Assembly (NCBI GenBank): GCA_958295945.1
Contig: OY282386.1
Span: 2,170,001 to 2,234,000 of the forward strand
Length of the DNA: 64,000 nt
From: Candidatus Poribacteria bacterium
GTDB lineage: Bacteria; Poribacteria; WGA-4E; WGA-3G
Direction: 5' to 3'
In this document: piece after piece, positions 26,400-34,020 of the stretch
Layout: every line of letters starts with the position of its first letter
Position numbering within the stretch: position 1 is the stretch's first letter
Notes under the pieces: model-generated
Databases searched by the model: none
Told to the model about the DNA's origin: nothing
Seen by the model: the letters and a program-made list of their open reading frames with translations, nothing else
Position numbers and translations under genes: made by a program

Positions 26400-26759
26400 C
26401 TATTCTTCTCTGTATTCTTCAGGTGACTCCACATTTTTGGAAGATCTATTGCGTTGAAAAAGAGAAACAACAAGATATTTGGCACCCTTTAGTCCAATCA
26501 AGAGTAAAATAACGACTATACCTATAAGAATAACGACTATACCTATAAGAATTACCCAATCAATAAGACTTAACAATTTATTCATAACTTTGACTATAAA
26601 GACAATGCCATCAGATGGATTTTTCCATCTTGGAGCTGAAGGTAGAGGAACTCTCAATTTAAATGGAGATTCTTCAAATCCGAACCATTGTAGGTAAAAT
26701 GTTCCAGCAATAGTAGCTGCACAACCACAAAGTATCAAAAGCAACTTATCTTTTTTCAA
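26400..26759 (-). CDS. Small hypothetical membrane protein
   Basis: 119 aa with two hydrophobic segments: residues 6-25 (LLLILCGCAATIAGTFYLQW) and about 62-93. The second contains the exact heptapeptide duplication VILIGIV-VILIGIV, matching a 21-bp tandem duplication at about 26505-26550. The C-terminus is charged (NRSSKNVESPEEYREE) and probably cytoplasmic. I recognise no family. It lies 46 bp after the flavoenzyme start region's opposite side, as the last gene of a minus-strand group with its own start; no partner suggests a function. Confidence 0.6.
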   Translation of the reverse strand: MKKDKLLLILCGCAATIAGTFYLQWFGFEESPFKLRVPLPSAPRWKNPSDGIVFIVKVMNKLLSLIDWVILIGIVVILIGIVVILLLIGLKGAKYLVVSLFQRNRSSKNVESPEEYREE

Positions 26760-26805
26760 TTACTTCACCTCTCCACCTGCATGTTTTAATAATCAAATAT
26801 ACTGA

Positions 26806-27942
26806 CTATTCAAGGCACACTTTCCTCTTAATACAAAATGGACTGATGTCAAAATCGGTTCTATCGTTTAAAGCCAACTCACACATAATCCTACCCACAA
26901 GAGAACAGAACTTAAATCCGTGTCCTGAAAACCCAGCTGCTATCAGAACATTTGGACAATCAGGATGTGTGTCAATTATGAAATCTTCATCTGGTGTTTC
27001 AGTATATAAACATACTTCAGAATGGGTTACTTTACCAAGACTTGGGATACGTTCTTTTACAAAAGCGTTTATGTGTTTGTCATAATCAGCATCAGGTTCT
27101 CGTTCACACATATCAGGTAAAAAGGTTTTTCCTAATCCATGCCGTGCTACCCTTGCTCCGTTCTTTCCGAAATATGGTATACCATATATGAACTCATCAT
27201 CTGCCGTATTTTCTGTGAAGACAGGATAATTGTTAGGTCGAAACATCTCAGTATTAGTGGGTTTGAAATAACACACCTGCTGCTTTGTCACTGTAAGTGG
27301 AAGATCAAGTTTAGATAGGAGAGAAGAAGTCCACGCTCCAGCTGTCACAACAACCTTTCTGCCGAGATATTGCTCCTTTTCAGTCCGTATGGTTGGCACA
27401 TCTGTTTGCCATTCAATCCTATTGACTTGTGTTTTTTCACGGACAATTGCACCGTGTCGTTCAGATAACTCCAAATGGGTTAACACACATTCAGATGCAT
27501 ACAGAAACCCTGTATCCTTTTGCCAGAGAATATCATAATGGTCTGGAACAAAGAATTGTGGGAATCGTTTCGTCAGTTCTTTTTTATCCCACCACGCATA
27601 GTTGACTCCTGCTTCATTTAAACTTTCACTTACGGCTTTCATATACTTATTCCCTTTTGTCCCAAGATTGATACTACCTGTAATAAACAACAATTGCTTA
27701 TCAGACTCAGACTCAAGAGATCGCCATTCGGTATATGCTGTTTTCATCAATTCTGTATAGAAAGGTTTGTCGTAGAAGAATCGAATGATACGCGTTTCAC
27801 CGTGTGAACTACCAAAAGTATGGCCACGATTGAACTGTTCCAAAACAAGTACCCTTGCGCCAGACTTGGCAAGGTGATATGCAGTGGCACTTCCCATACC
27901 ACCTGCACCAATCACGATAACATCATAGATGTGTGAATGCAT
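26806..27942 (-). CDS. Sarcosine oxidase / N-methyltryptophan oxidase-like FAD-dependent oxidoreductase
   Basis: 378 aa. The FAD-binding motif VIGAGGMGSATAYHLAKSGARVLVLE starts at residue 11 in the pattern GxGxxG...E, followed by SSHGETRIIRFFYD, typical of monomeric sarcosine oxidase/MTOX. Near residue 306, SEVCLYTETPDEDFIID places a Cys where family members attach FAD covalently, and AAGFSGHGFKF follows. The enzyme would oxidatively demethylate an N-methyl amino acid, releasing formaldehyde and peroxide. It lies 38 bp downstream of a phytanoyl-CoA dioxygenase gene, so the two may act in one small-molecule pathway. Confidence 0.85.
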   Translation of the reverse strand: MHSHIYDVIVIGAGGMGSATAYHLAKSGARVLVLEQFNRGHTFGSSHGETRIIRFFYDKPFYTELMKTAYTEWRSLESESDKQLLFITGSINLGTKGNKYMKAVSESLNEAGVNYAWWDKKELTKRFPQFFVPDHYDILWQKDTGFLYASECVLTHLELSERHGAIVREKTQVNRIEWQTDVPTIRTEKEQYLGRKVVVTAGAWTSSLLSKLDLPLTVTKQQVCYFKPTNTEMFRPNNYPVFTENTADDEFIYGIPYFGKNGARVARHGLGKTFLPDMCEREPDADYDKHINAFVKERIPSLGKVTHSEVCLYTETPDEDFIIDTHPDCPNVLIAAGFSGHGFKFCSLVGRIMCELALNDRTDFDISPFCIKRKVCLE

Positions 27943-27979
27943 TTCTTTTCCTGTGTATTAGGAGCTCATTAATATTAAA

Positions 27980-28741
27980 CTAATGGATTAGCGGGAAAGG
28001 GTTAGAAACAGTTGTAAAATTTTGGTGACGATCTTCACCACGCAACAGAATAGGTTTCCAAGGACGTTTCAACGAATTATCTTCTGCTTGCTTAACTGAT
28101 GGAGAGATATAACGGACTGTCAGACCGCAACGCCTGCGAGTTGAATGGTTTGGTAGACTCCCATGAATAATCTGACCATGATGTATTGACATCTCACCTG
28201 CTTTCAGGACCAAGTCAACAGCAGTGTTTGCGAGATCTTCGGTTACTGGAACTTCCTGATTGATACTTAGCAGATTACCTTCCTGTTCAGATTTGCCGTG
28301 TTCTTGGATTCCTTTGTGGTGGCTGCCCGGTATCACCTGCATACACCCGTTACCAACGTCGCTGTCATCAATCGCATACCATGCAGTGACAGCATCTGGT
28401 GGTTCCAATCCCCAATATGTCACATCCTGATGCCATGCAACGAATTTCTCTCGTGGACCATACTTGCAGAAAAAGTGTGTTGCCAGCAGCATCATATCTG
28501 GTCCAATAAGTGCTTCAATTACATCAAGGATCTTAGGGTGAGTGGAAATTTGCCAAATAAACTCATAATCAAAATGCCAATCAATGAGCCCAATTTCGCA
28601 TTTTTCTTTACCCACTTCTGCCTCTAAGGCATCGTATTCTACACGATATTTCGATGCCTCAGCATCATCTGCTACATGTATTCCAGTCAAATATCCATCT
28701 GTCTGATACATATTCAAGAGTTGTCCGTATGTTGATTTCAT
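27980..28741 (-). CDS. Phytanoyl-CoA dioxygenase family protein
   Basis: 253 aa from the ATG at 28741, which has AGAGGA eight bases upstream; the frame extends a further seven codons to an earlier ATG without such a site. Fe(II)/2-oxoglutarate oxygenase features are clear: WHQD (iron-binding HxD) near residue 108, NGCMQVIPGSHHKG, and IIHGSLPNHSTRRRCGLTVRY with the distal His and the 2-oxoglutarate-binding Arg. PhyH proteins hydroxylate varied small molecules; they are highly expanded in Poribacteria with few substrates known. The adjacent sarcosine-oxidase-like gene suggests an N-methylated or quaternary amine substrate, an inference only. Confidence 0.9.
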   Translation of the reverse strand: MKSTYGQLLNMYQTDGYLTGIHVADDAEASKYRVEYDALEAEVGKEKCEIGLIDWHFDYEFIWQISTHPKILDVIEALIGPDMMLLATHFFCKYGPREKFVAWHQDVTYWGLEPPDAVTAWYAIDDSDVGNGCMQVIPGSHHKGIQEHGKSEQEGNLLSINQEVPVTEDLANTAVDLVLKAGEMSIHHGQIIHGSLPNHSTRRRCGLTVRYISPSVKQAEDNSLKRPWKPILLRGEDRHQNFTTVSNPFPLIH

Positions 28742-28811
28742 GTGATGTCCTCTTTCAATCAAGTTTTGGTATCTTCCATTGATGGAACCATTGAGAATCT
28801 TCAGGTATAAC

Positions 28812-31085
28812 TTAAATATTTACCTCTACAATCGTCATTGTATCATTGCCGAAAATGTCTACAACCTTGACAGCAATTTTTCTGGAACCCGGTTTGCATT
28901 CATGTGCTATGCTCTTTAATTCCAAAGACCGATCCTTCTTGGTGCGAAAACTTTGCCACTCATTTTCAAAGACATACTCGCCTGTCCACTGTTCTTTCCA
29001 CGCCTCTGTATCTGTGTCCTGCACACGGATAATCTCGCGTTTACTCTCAAATTCAAAATCAACAGACCAATAATCTATCCAGTCAGTCCATTCTTTCGTC
29101 AAAATATCTTTCGTAACGACCCCCTCAGAATCTTTGCTAACCTTTACAACTTGTCCTTTTTCCACGACAATTTTACTGCTTTTGTTCTTTAGTGTTTGTT
29201 CAGCACCTGAGATTGAATCTTGTGAATAGAAAACAGAGAAATCGGTCAATTCTACCGTTACTGTCGCTGGTCTATCATTTTTACCATTTGTAGTATGCGT
29301 TTTCACTTCAATGAACGCTACATCATGAAACACAACTTGATTCTGCTCCACTGCGCGTTTGTCAAATACTTCCGCGGGGATGTATTTCGGTGCAAGGTCA
29401 ATGCCTTTATCTTTCGCTTCCTGTAACACATTGGGAAACAATCCCATCTCAAACTCAAAACCGAGAACGTCAACACGGGTAACCTGATGTCTTCTGCATT
29501 CAAGGATAATCTCTTCTATGAATAGACGCGTTACTGGTAAATTGACGGGCCCAATTGCGATTAACCTGCCCGCTTTTTTACCTGGAAAACTGGCAAAACC
29601 TTCAGCCTTTTCGGCAGAATAAGCGCGTAGGATAAGGTCAATAAATGTCTTTTCCTTTTCTTCTAACTGTTGCTGTTGTTCTAACTCTCGTAGGTTTGGA
29701 TTGACACCGACATAGTGCTGACGTTCATATTTGCCGAGGTTGAGGATTTCAAAGGCACGGTAGTCTTCACCCTCCTTTTTAAGTTCACGTTGTACTCCGA
29801 TCAACCGTTTTCGTGTGGTGTGAATGGCAAACTTGCCGAGGTCTGTGACAATCCACTTGCGTCCAAGTTTTTCTGCAACGGCAGCAGTAGTCCCTGACCC
29901 ACAGAAAAAGTCAGCGACAAGGTCACCTTCATTAGAAGATGCTTCTATGATGCGTTCAAGTAAGGCTTCAGGTTTTTGTGTCGGATAATCAAGAATCTCT
30001 GCAGTCGTACCTTGCAAATTTGGAATATCATCCCACAAATTGTTTGCTAACTTTCCTTCATTTTCACGCTCATTCCAATAAGCTTTTTCCTGAAGAGTAT
30101 TTCCTTCTAAATAGAGTCTGTTTTCATTTTCCAACGTTTTTAACTTTTCATATTTCATCCGCCATCCCTTTTTAGGACATTTCCATGTTTTTCCATTATT
30201 ATCAATATAATCGTATGTCGTTTCGGGTCCAGGACTAGCAGTTTTTTGCAGTGGATAGAGTCTATAATTTCCCCTGCCATCTTCATCATTCCTAGTATAC
30301 ATTGCTTTTGTAGTAGGGGATAAGGGTTTAAAAACTGAGTTTACTATGTATTTATCACTTTTAGAATACCAAAATATTGTATCTGTGTCCCTAGATAAGT
30401 TTCTTGAAATTGTCTTACCACTAGAACTTCTTTGCCAAATAATTTCATTATGAAAATTATCGCTTCCGAACACTTCATCTAAAACGAGCCTTAAAAAACC
30501 AGAAACCCGCCAATCACAATGGGCATAAATACTACCATCTATTGCCATCAAGTCTCGCATCAGAATCAGCCTCTCGTAAATCATAGCGATGAAAGAGTCC
30601 GCACCTTTCCCCCAAGTATCACGGTAGGCAATTTCTTCCAGGATATTCGGGTTTTTGGTAAGCGTTTCACCACCTATCTCAATATCCATAGAAAAATCCG
30701 CACCTACGTCAAAGGGTGGGTCAATATAGATAAGTTTGAGTCCATCTTGTGCCTCAATTTCCTCGCGCAGTGGTCCGTTCTTGAGTGATGATAGTATCAG
30801 TTTGTTATCACCCCAGATTAACTTGTTTGTCCAGCCTTTGCGTTGTCTGCCGCGTTCATCAAATAAACCGAGTTGTTCACTGGATTCTGCACGTGGTTCG
30901 TCTACGTGTTCAATAGTCTGGAATGGTAGTACGATGTTGCAAACTTCGTTTGTCTTGCCATTCCAAACGAGTTCTACTTCGCGTTTGTCTTCAAAGAGCA
31001 GGAAGCGGTATTTTTCGGGTAGTGGTTTGTCTGCTTCTATGTAGCGGATGATTTCTTGCTGTTCTGATTCTGTGAGTCGTGGCAT
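28812..31085 (-). CDS. mod: Type III restriction-modification system DNA methyltransferase (Mod)
   Basis: 757 aa. The N6-adenine methyltransferase motifs occur in beta-class order: catalytic IDPPF near residue 117, then [25 protein letters not shown] near 393. The variable region between them, about 220-380, should contain the target recognition domain, and the long C-terminal half is typical of the large Mod subunits that team with Res. It would methylate one strand of a short asymmetric site. Its partner res lies 2.9 kb upstream on the same strand, separated by four other genes. Transcription probably comes from the promoter at 32943 through parA-like and HEPN genes. Confidence 0.9.
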   Translation of the reverse strand: MPRLTESEQQEIIRYIEADKPLPEKYRFLLFEDKREVELVWNGKTNEVCNIVLPFQTIEHVDEPRAESSEQLGLFDERGRQRKGWTNKLIWGDNKLILSSLKNGPLREEIEAQDGLKLIYIDPPFDVGADFSMDIEIGGETLTKNPNILEEIAYRDTWGKGADSFIAMIYERLILMRDLMAIDGSIYAHCDWRVSGFLRLVLDEVFGSDNFHNEIIWQRSSSGKTISRNLSRDTDTIFWYSKSDKYIVNSVFKPLSPTTKAMYTRNDEDGRGNYRLYPLQKTASPGPETTYDYIDNNGKTWKCPKKGWRMKYEKLKTLENENRLYLEGNTLQEKAYWNERENEGKLANNLWDDIPNLQGTTAEILDYPTQKPEALLERIIEASSNEGDLVADFFCGSGTTAAVAEKLGRKWIVTDLGKFAIHTTRKRLIGVQRELKKEGEDYRAFEILNLGKYERQHYVGVNPNLRELEQQQQLEEKEKTFIDLILRAYSAEKAEGFASFPGKKAGRLIAIGPVNLPVTRLFIEEIILECRRHQVTRVDVLGFEFEMGLFPNVLQEAKDKGIDLAPKYIPAEVFDKRAVEQNQVVFHDVAFIEVKTHTTNGKNDRPATVTVELTDFSVFYSQDSISGAEQTLKNKSSKIVVEKGQVVKVSKDSEGVVTKDILTKEWTDWIDYWSVDFEFESKREIIRVQDTDTEAWKEQWTGEYVFENEWQSFRTKKDRSLELKSIAHECKPGSRKIAVKVVDIFGNDTMTIVEVNI

Positions 31086-31161
31086 ATTTTGTCTTTCGTT
31101 ATTTTTCGTTAATGTTTACCTGTTTTGGGACTTTTTCCGATTTCCACTGCTTTGGTTCTAA

Positions 31162-31752
31162 TTACCAAATGTTGGTGAGTCTGTAAGTTGACTCAATATG
31201 TATTTTCATGCCGTTGTCAGTAGCCTTAACAAGATTTTTGAAGAATGCCTCAGTGTCTTGAGCGGTTTTGCTCGTTAGGCGGATGTTTCCACTCGGTGAT
31301 CGTGTCCAATCGTAAGGTGGCATATCAAAACCGTGCGCGAAACTATGACGAACACGTAAGATCTCATTCAATCTTGCACGCACCTGAAAACCGTTCATCC
31401 TACGTCGACTCCATATCCAATCGTTGATAGGATCATATCCTGTACAGTCTACAAGAAATTTCTGTGTATTTTCCCAGTTCGGCGTATTAAATCTCCCCGA
31501 TGCTCTTTCTGCTGCTTGCTGGGCGATCACGTAAACAGGAGATGAATTAGGTATCACATCGTAGAAGTCCCGCACGAGGTTTTTTATGTATCCGTTCCAT
31601 ACTGCAACATAGGCCGTAAGTGCTGCGTGATAGTAAACCTGTATTTCATCATTGTGCAACATAGGATGCAACTGCTTATCTGTTGCAGTCCTGCGAAGTG
31701 TCTGTATGCGATTTACTGAGGTTGTGTAGGTTGATAATGCTGGTGATGGCAC
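31162..31752 (-). CDS. HEPN domain protein (RiboL-PSP-HEPN-like), probable RNase
   Basis: 196 aa. An alpha-helical protein with RHSFAH at residues 135-140, the R-x4-H active-site motif of HEPN ribonucleases, followed by GFDMPPYDW. An N-terminal helix region (TAYVAVWNGYIKNLVRDFYD) and a WENTQKFL segment fit the RiboL-PSP HEPN branch often found in R-M and abortive infection loci. HEPN proteins cleave tRNA or other RNA, typically when de-repressed by a partner. Nine bases separate it from the upstream parA-like gene, implying one transcript and perhaps one complex. The function as effector is inferred. Confidence 0.75.
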   Translation of the reverse strand: MPSPALSTYTTSVNRIQTLRRTATDKQLHPMLHNDEIQVYYHAALTAYVAVWNGYIKNLVRDFYDVIPNSSPVYVIAQQAAERASGRFNTPNWENTQKFLVDCTGYDPINDWIWSRRRMNGFQVRARLNEILRVRHSFAHGFDMPPYDWTRSPSGNIRLTSKTAQDTEAFFKNLVKATDNGMKIHIESTYRLTNIW

Positions 31753-31761
31753 AAGAAACCT

Positions 31762-32865
31762 TTAGAGACAATTTACAAATTCGGTGAGTGCTTTCCGATA
31801 CTGATTTAATGGATCGGGATTGAGTTGAACCTGTTTACCGTGAACCATATTTGGTCCGGCTTGAAGGTCATTCAAAGGTATTCCTTTAAGTGTCATAATA
31901 ACACAAGCACTGTGATAGTCAGGTATCTCTATAAACCTTTGACTTGGTGAATCTTTCGGTGTTGCGTAGATTTGACGGTGCTTTTTGTGGAGCTCATCCA
32001 ACGTGACTTTAATGGACTCATTCACTGCCTTAAAAGCTTTGCTTGCTTTGCGGCCATAGAGGGTTACACGATTACTAACAAAGGTGTGGAGTTTCGGAAC
32101 ATCTAGTTCTTTCTCCTTCGCTCTATTAGCAAAGTTGATTCTTGCATAAGTATCTATTTTGGGATCACTTATACCGTGGCCATAAAGCAGTGCGACGACA
32201 TTCTCCAAAGCGCGACGCGAACTATCATCTGGTGTAAAAGGAATAATAAGATTTTCGGCTGCAGCGAGAGCCAATTGGGTGTAGATGGCGAAACTCGGAT
32301 TACAGTCAATGATAAAAAGTGCATCTCGATTCCCGCTCCGCTTACGTAATGCAGATGTTAAATCTTTGATCCAACTGAGGACTTGCTTCCAAGCATCCAC
32401 TGGGATGGCAAGTTGTGAAGTTTGACGAATTGCTTCCGATAGAATTTCCAGTAGATAGTCACCGCAAACTAAACGCAAATTTCCTGGAAGTCTTGAGTTA
32501 AAGTCCTTAGGGTGACAAAAATACGGAGATACATTTTCAATGACACGGAAAGGAGAATTCAACCGTGCTTCAATGTAACCCGCAACTGTAGCACGTGGCG
32601 TTTGTCCTATCAGTTTATTTATAACATCATAATTTTTGTGAATTACATTATAATTTTCGTCATCGGATACTTCATCGTTATCATCAGAATTAGTTAAAAT
32701 ATCAGAATTCAGAAGTAACATCTCAGATACATTTGCTTGGGGGCAAAGGTCTATAACATAGACATCAGTGTCCGGATATGTGCGTGCATACTCGGTTGCT
32801 GCAACAAAACTTAAGAAACTCTTCCCGACCCCTCCTTTGTTGTTCCAGAATGCGTAAGCTGTCAT
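31762..32865 (-). CDS. ParA/Soj-like P-loop ATPase in restriction-modification locus
   Basis: 367 aa. The deviant Walker A box KGGVGKS (residues 10-16) follows immediately on MTAYAFWNN, with VIDLCPQANVSEM (A') near 40 and ALFIIDCNPSFAIYTQLAL (Walker B region) near 190. This is the ParA/MinD-type ATPase fold, here with a longer insert (residues 60-90, Asp/Asn rich) and an unusual C-terminal half. No ParB or parS-like site is seen, arguing against plasmid partition. A strong promoter lies 50 bp upstream and the start has a GAGGGGG ribosome binding site. It is tightly linked to the HEPN gene; a sensor or switch for it is plausible. Confidence 0.82.
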   Translation of the reverse strand: MTAYAFWNNKGGVGKSFLSFVAATEYARTYPDTDVYVIDLCPQANVSEMLLLNSDILTNSDDNDEVSDDENYNVIHKNYDVINKLIGQTPRATVAGYIEARLNSPFRVIENVSPYFCHPKDFNSRLPGNLRLVCGDYLLEILSEAIRQTSQLAIPVDAWKQVLSWIKDLTSALRKRSGNRDALFIIDCNPSFAIYTQLALAAAENLIIPFTPDDSSRRALENVVALLYGHGISDPKIDTYARINFANRAKEKELDVPKLHTFVSNRVTLYGRKASKAFKAVNESIKVTLDELHKKHRQIYATPKDSPSQRFIEIPDYHSACVIMTLKGIPLNDLQAGPNMVHGKQVQLNPDPLNQYRKALTEFVNCL

Positions 32866-32914
32866 AATATAACCCCCTCAAAAAAATGAAAACACATAAT
32901 AAATCTCGTTTAAA

Positions 32915-32943
32915 ATTCTAACACAAATTGGTATGAATGTCAA
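32915..32943 (-). promoter_or_regulatory. Strong sigma70-type promoter for parA-like/HEPN/mod
   Basis: On the minus strand TTGACA (32943-32938), a 17-bp spacer and TAGAAT (32920-32915) lie 49 bp before the parA-like ATG. The -35 is perfect and the -10 has five of six consensus bases. It gives the accessory pair and mod their own transcription, independent of res. Confidence 0.75.
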
Positions 32944-32999
32944 AAGCTTGTTGCTTTTTGCTTTTGCAACGCTACATTATCATTGACAAGACTTACACA

Positions 33000-33081
33000 T
33001 TCCCCCTTGATAAGGGGGTTAGGGGTTAAAAAGTCGTTATTCAGTGATTTGCCCCCTAAATTCCCCTTATCGGAGGGACTT
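33000..33081. repeat. Palindromic repeat with CCCCCTTGATAAGGGGG stem
   Basis: CCCCCTTGATAAGGGGG near 33003 forms a perfect short hairpin, and CCCCTAAATTCCCCTTATCG about 45 bases later pairs partly with it. It lies between the two small genes and the parA-like promoter, and could act as a terminator for the upstream transcript. Confidence 0.6.
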
Positions 33082-33111
33082 TAAGATAAGAGGAAATGCG
33101 TCCATCCTCCG

Positions 33112-33489
33112 TTATTTCTCGTTATTGTCTTCCTGTTCTGGTTCGTCTATTTCAAGGACTTGTACGACAGGATCTCCAATATTTACAATGGCTCTGCTCA
33201 AAGATAATAGAGATTTACTAAATGAACCTTTGCCTCCTGATGACAAAGGTTTGTCTTTTGAGAATAAAACAGTTATATGTTCTTGAACATCATCAACGTA
33301 TAAATAAACAATAGGCCATTCAACCTTACCTATTTCTTTAGACGTATCAGGATCTCTTACAGGAATAATTTCTGAGATATAAAACTCCATACCGTAAGTT
33401 ACACCATCTACCTCACCTATATTTATTACGAGTGCCCTTTCGTTCAAAATTCGTGCTACTTTACCGCGAATTGGTTTAGTTTGTGTCAC
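33112..33489 (-). CDS. Small hypothetical beta-domain protein in the restriction locus
   Basis: 125 aa if initiated at GTG 33489, chosen because AAGGAGGG lies eight bases before it; an ATG 30 bases further upstream lacks a site. The N-terminal half (RGKVARILNERALVINIGEV, then DGVTYGMEFYI) follows the pattern 'G.V..i....vvINiG..dGV..Gm.F.V', seen in beta-barrel modules such as those of FlgT-like or MreC-like proteins, then DPDTSKEIGKVEWP. The C-terminus is acidic. No domain can be assigned firmly. It overlaps the upstream membrane-protein gene by 14 bases, so the two are coupled. Confidence 0.65.
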   Translation of the reverse strand: MTQTKPIRGKVARILNERALVINIGEVDGVTYGMEFYISEIIPVRDPDTSKEIGKVEWPIVYLYVDDVQEHITVLFSKDKPLSSGGKGSFSKSLLSLSRAIVNIGDPVVQVLEIDEPEQEDNNEK

Positions 33490-33952
33490 TATCAATCCCT
33501 CCTTGTATTTTAGATTCAAGTTGTTGTTTTAACTCTTCTACATCTTCTGGAACAATGTCTCTCCAATCTTCCAATGCATCATCTGCTGCGTTTAGTTGCT
33601 CAGTAACAATTGCGTCAAGTTTGGCAACTAATACTTTATAGTCTTCTGGAGATTCCAAATTGTTTATTGATTGTATCTCAGTTGAAGCACGCGAAAGACT
33701 CTCGTAGAGTGAAACAAGACGTCTAAAAGCAGATCGTGCATGTGGTTTGATTATTTCTTTTGCTACTTCTTTAGCAGACTGTCGACCAAAAATAAAAGAA
33801 CCTGTAAGTCCCGCGGTAAGGACAAAAACTTGCCAAATTGTACTTTCTACAGTGGTTAAAACTCTTGTAGTTGTTGTGTAAATGACTAAAACTGATACAC
33901 CCAAAGAGATTAAGATTAGAAAACTTGCAAGAACCCAATTTAAGTTTTTCAT
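33476..33952 (-). CDS. Small hypothetical membrane protein in the restriction locus
   Basis: 158 aa. Two hydrophobic segments, residues 5-25 (NWVLASFLILISLGVSVLVIY) abridged here, and about 40-57 (WQVFVLTAGLTGSFIFG), are followed by an alpha-helical cytoplasmic tail rich in Glu and Asp. There is no recognisable catalytic motif. The promoter ends eight bases before the ATG, so the message is probably leaderless. Translation of the next gene starts inside this one. A membrane-located helper in a defence locus would fit, but function is unknown. Confidence 0.65.
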   Translation of the reverse strand: MKNLNWVLASFLILISLGVSVLVIYTTTTRVLTTVESTIWQVFVLTAGLTGSFIFGRQSAKEVAKEIIKPHARSAFRRLVSLYESLSRASTEIQSINNLESPEDYKVLVAKLDAIVTEQLNAADDALEDWRDIVPEDVEELKQQLESKIQGGIDSDTN

Positions 33953-33960
33953 AATTTACT

Positions 33961-33989
33961 ATTGTATCAAAAAATGTGGTGTTTGTCAA
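33961..33989 (-). promoter_or_regulatory. Sigma70-type promoter giving a nearly leaderless transcript
   Basis: On the minus strand TTGACA (33989-33984), a 17-bp spacer and TACAAT (33966-33961), followed by only eight bases before the ATG at 33952. Transcription would start within one or two bases of the start codon. No Shine-Dalgarno fits in the space. Confidence 0.7.
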
Positions 33990-34020
33990 AAAATGAGGAT
34001 GTTTATTGAGAGCTTTATCA

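Noticed and set aside
31762-32865. Plasmid partition system suggested by the ParA-like ATPase
   Set aside because: No ParB-like gene or iterated centromere site is nearby, while flanking genes are restriction-modification components.
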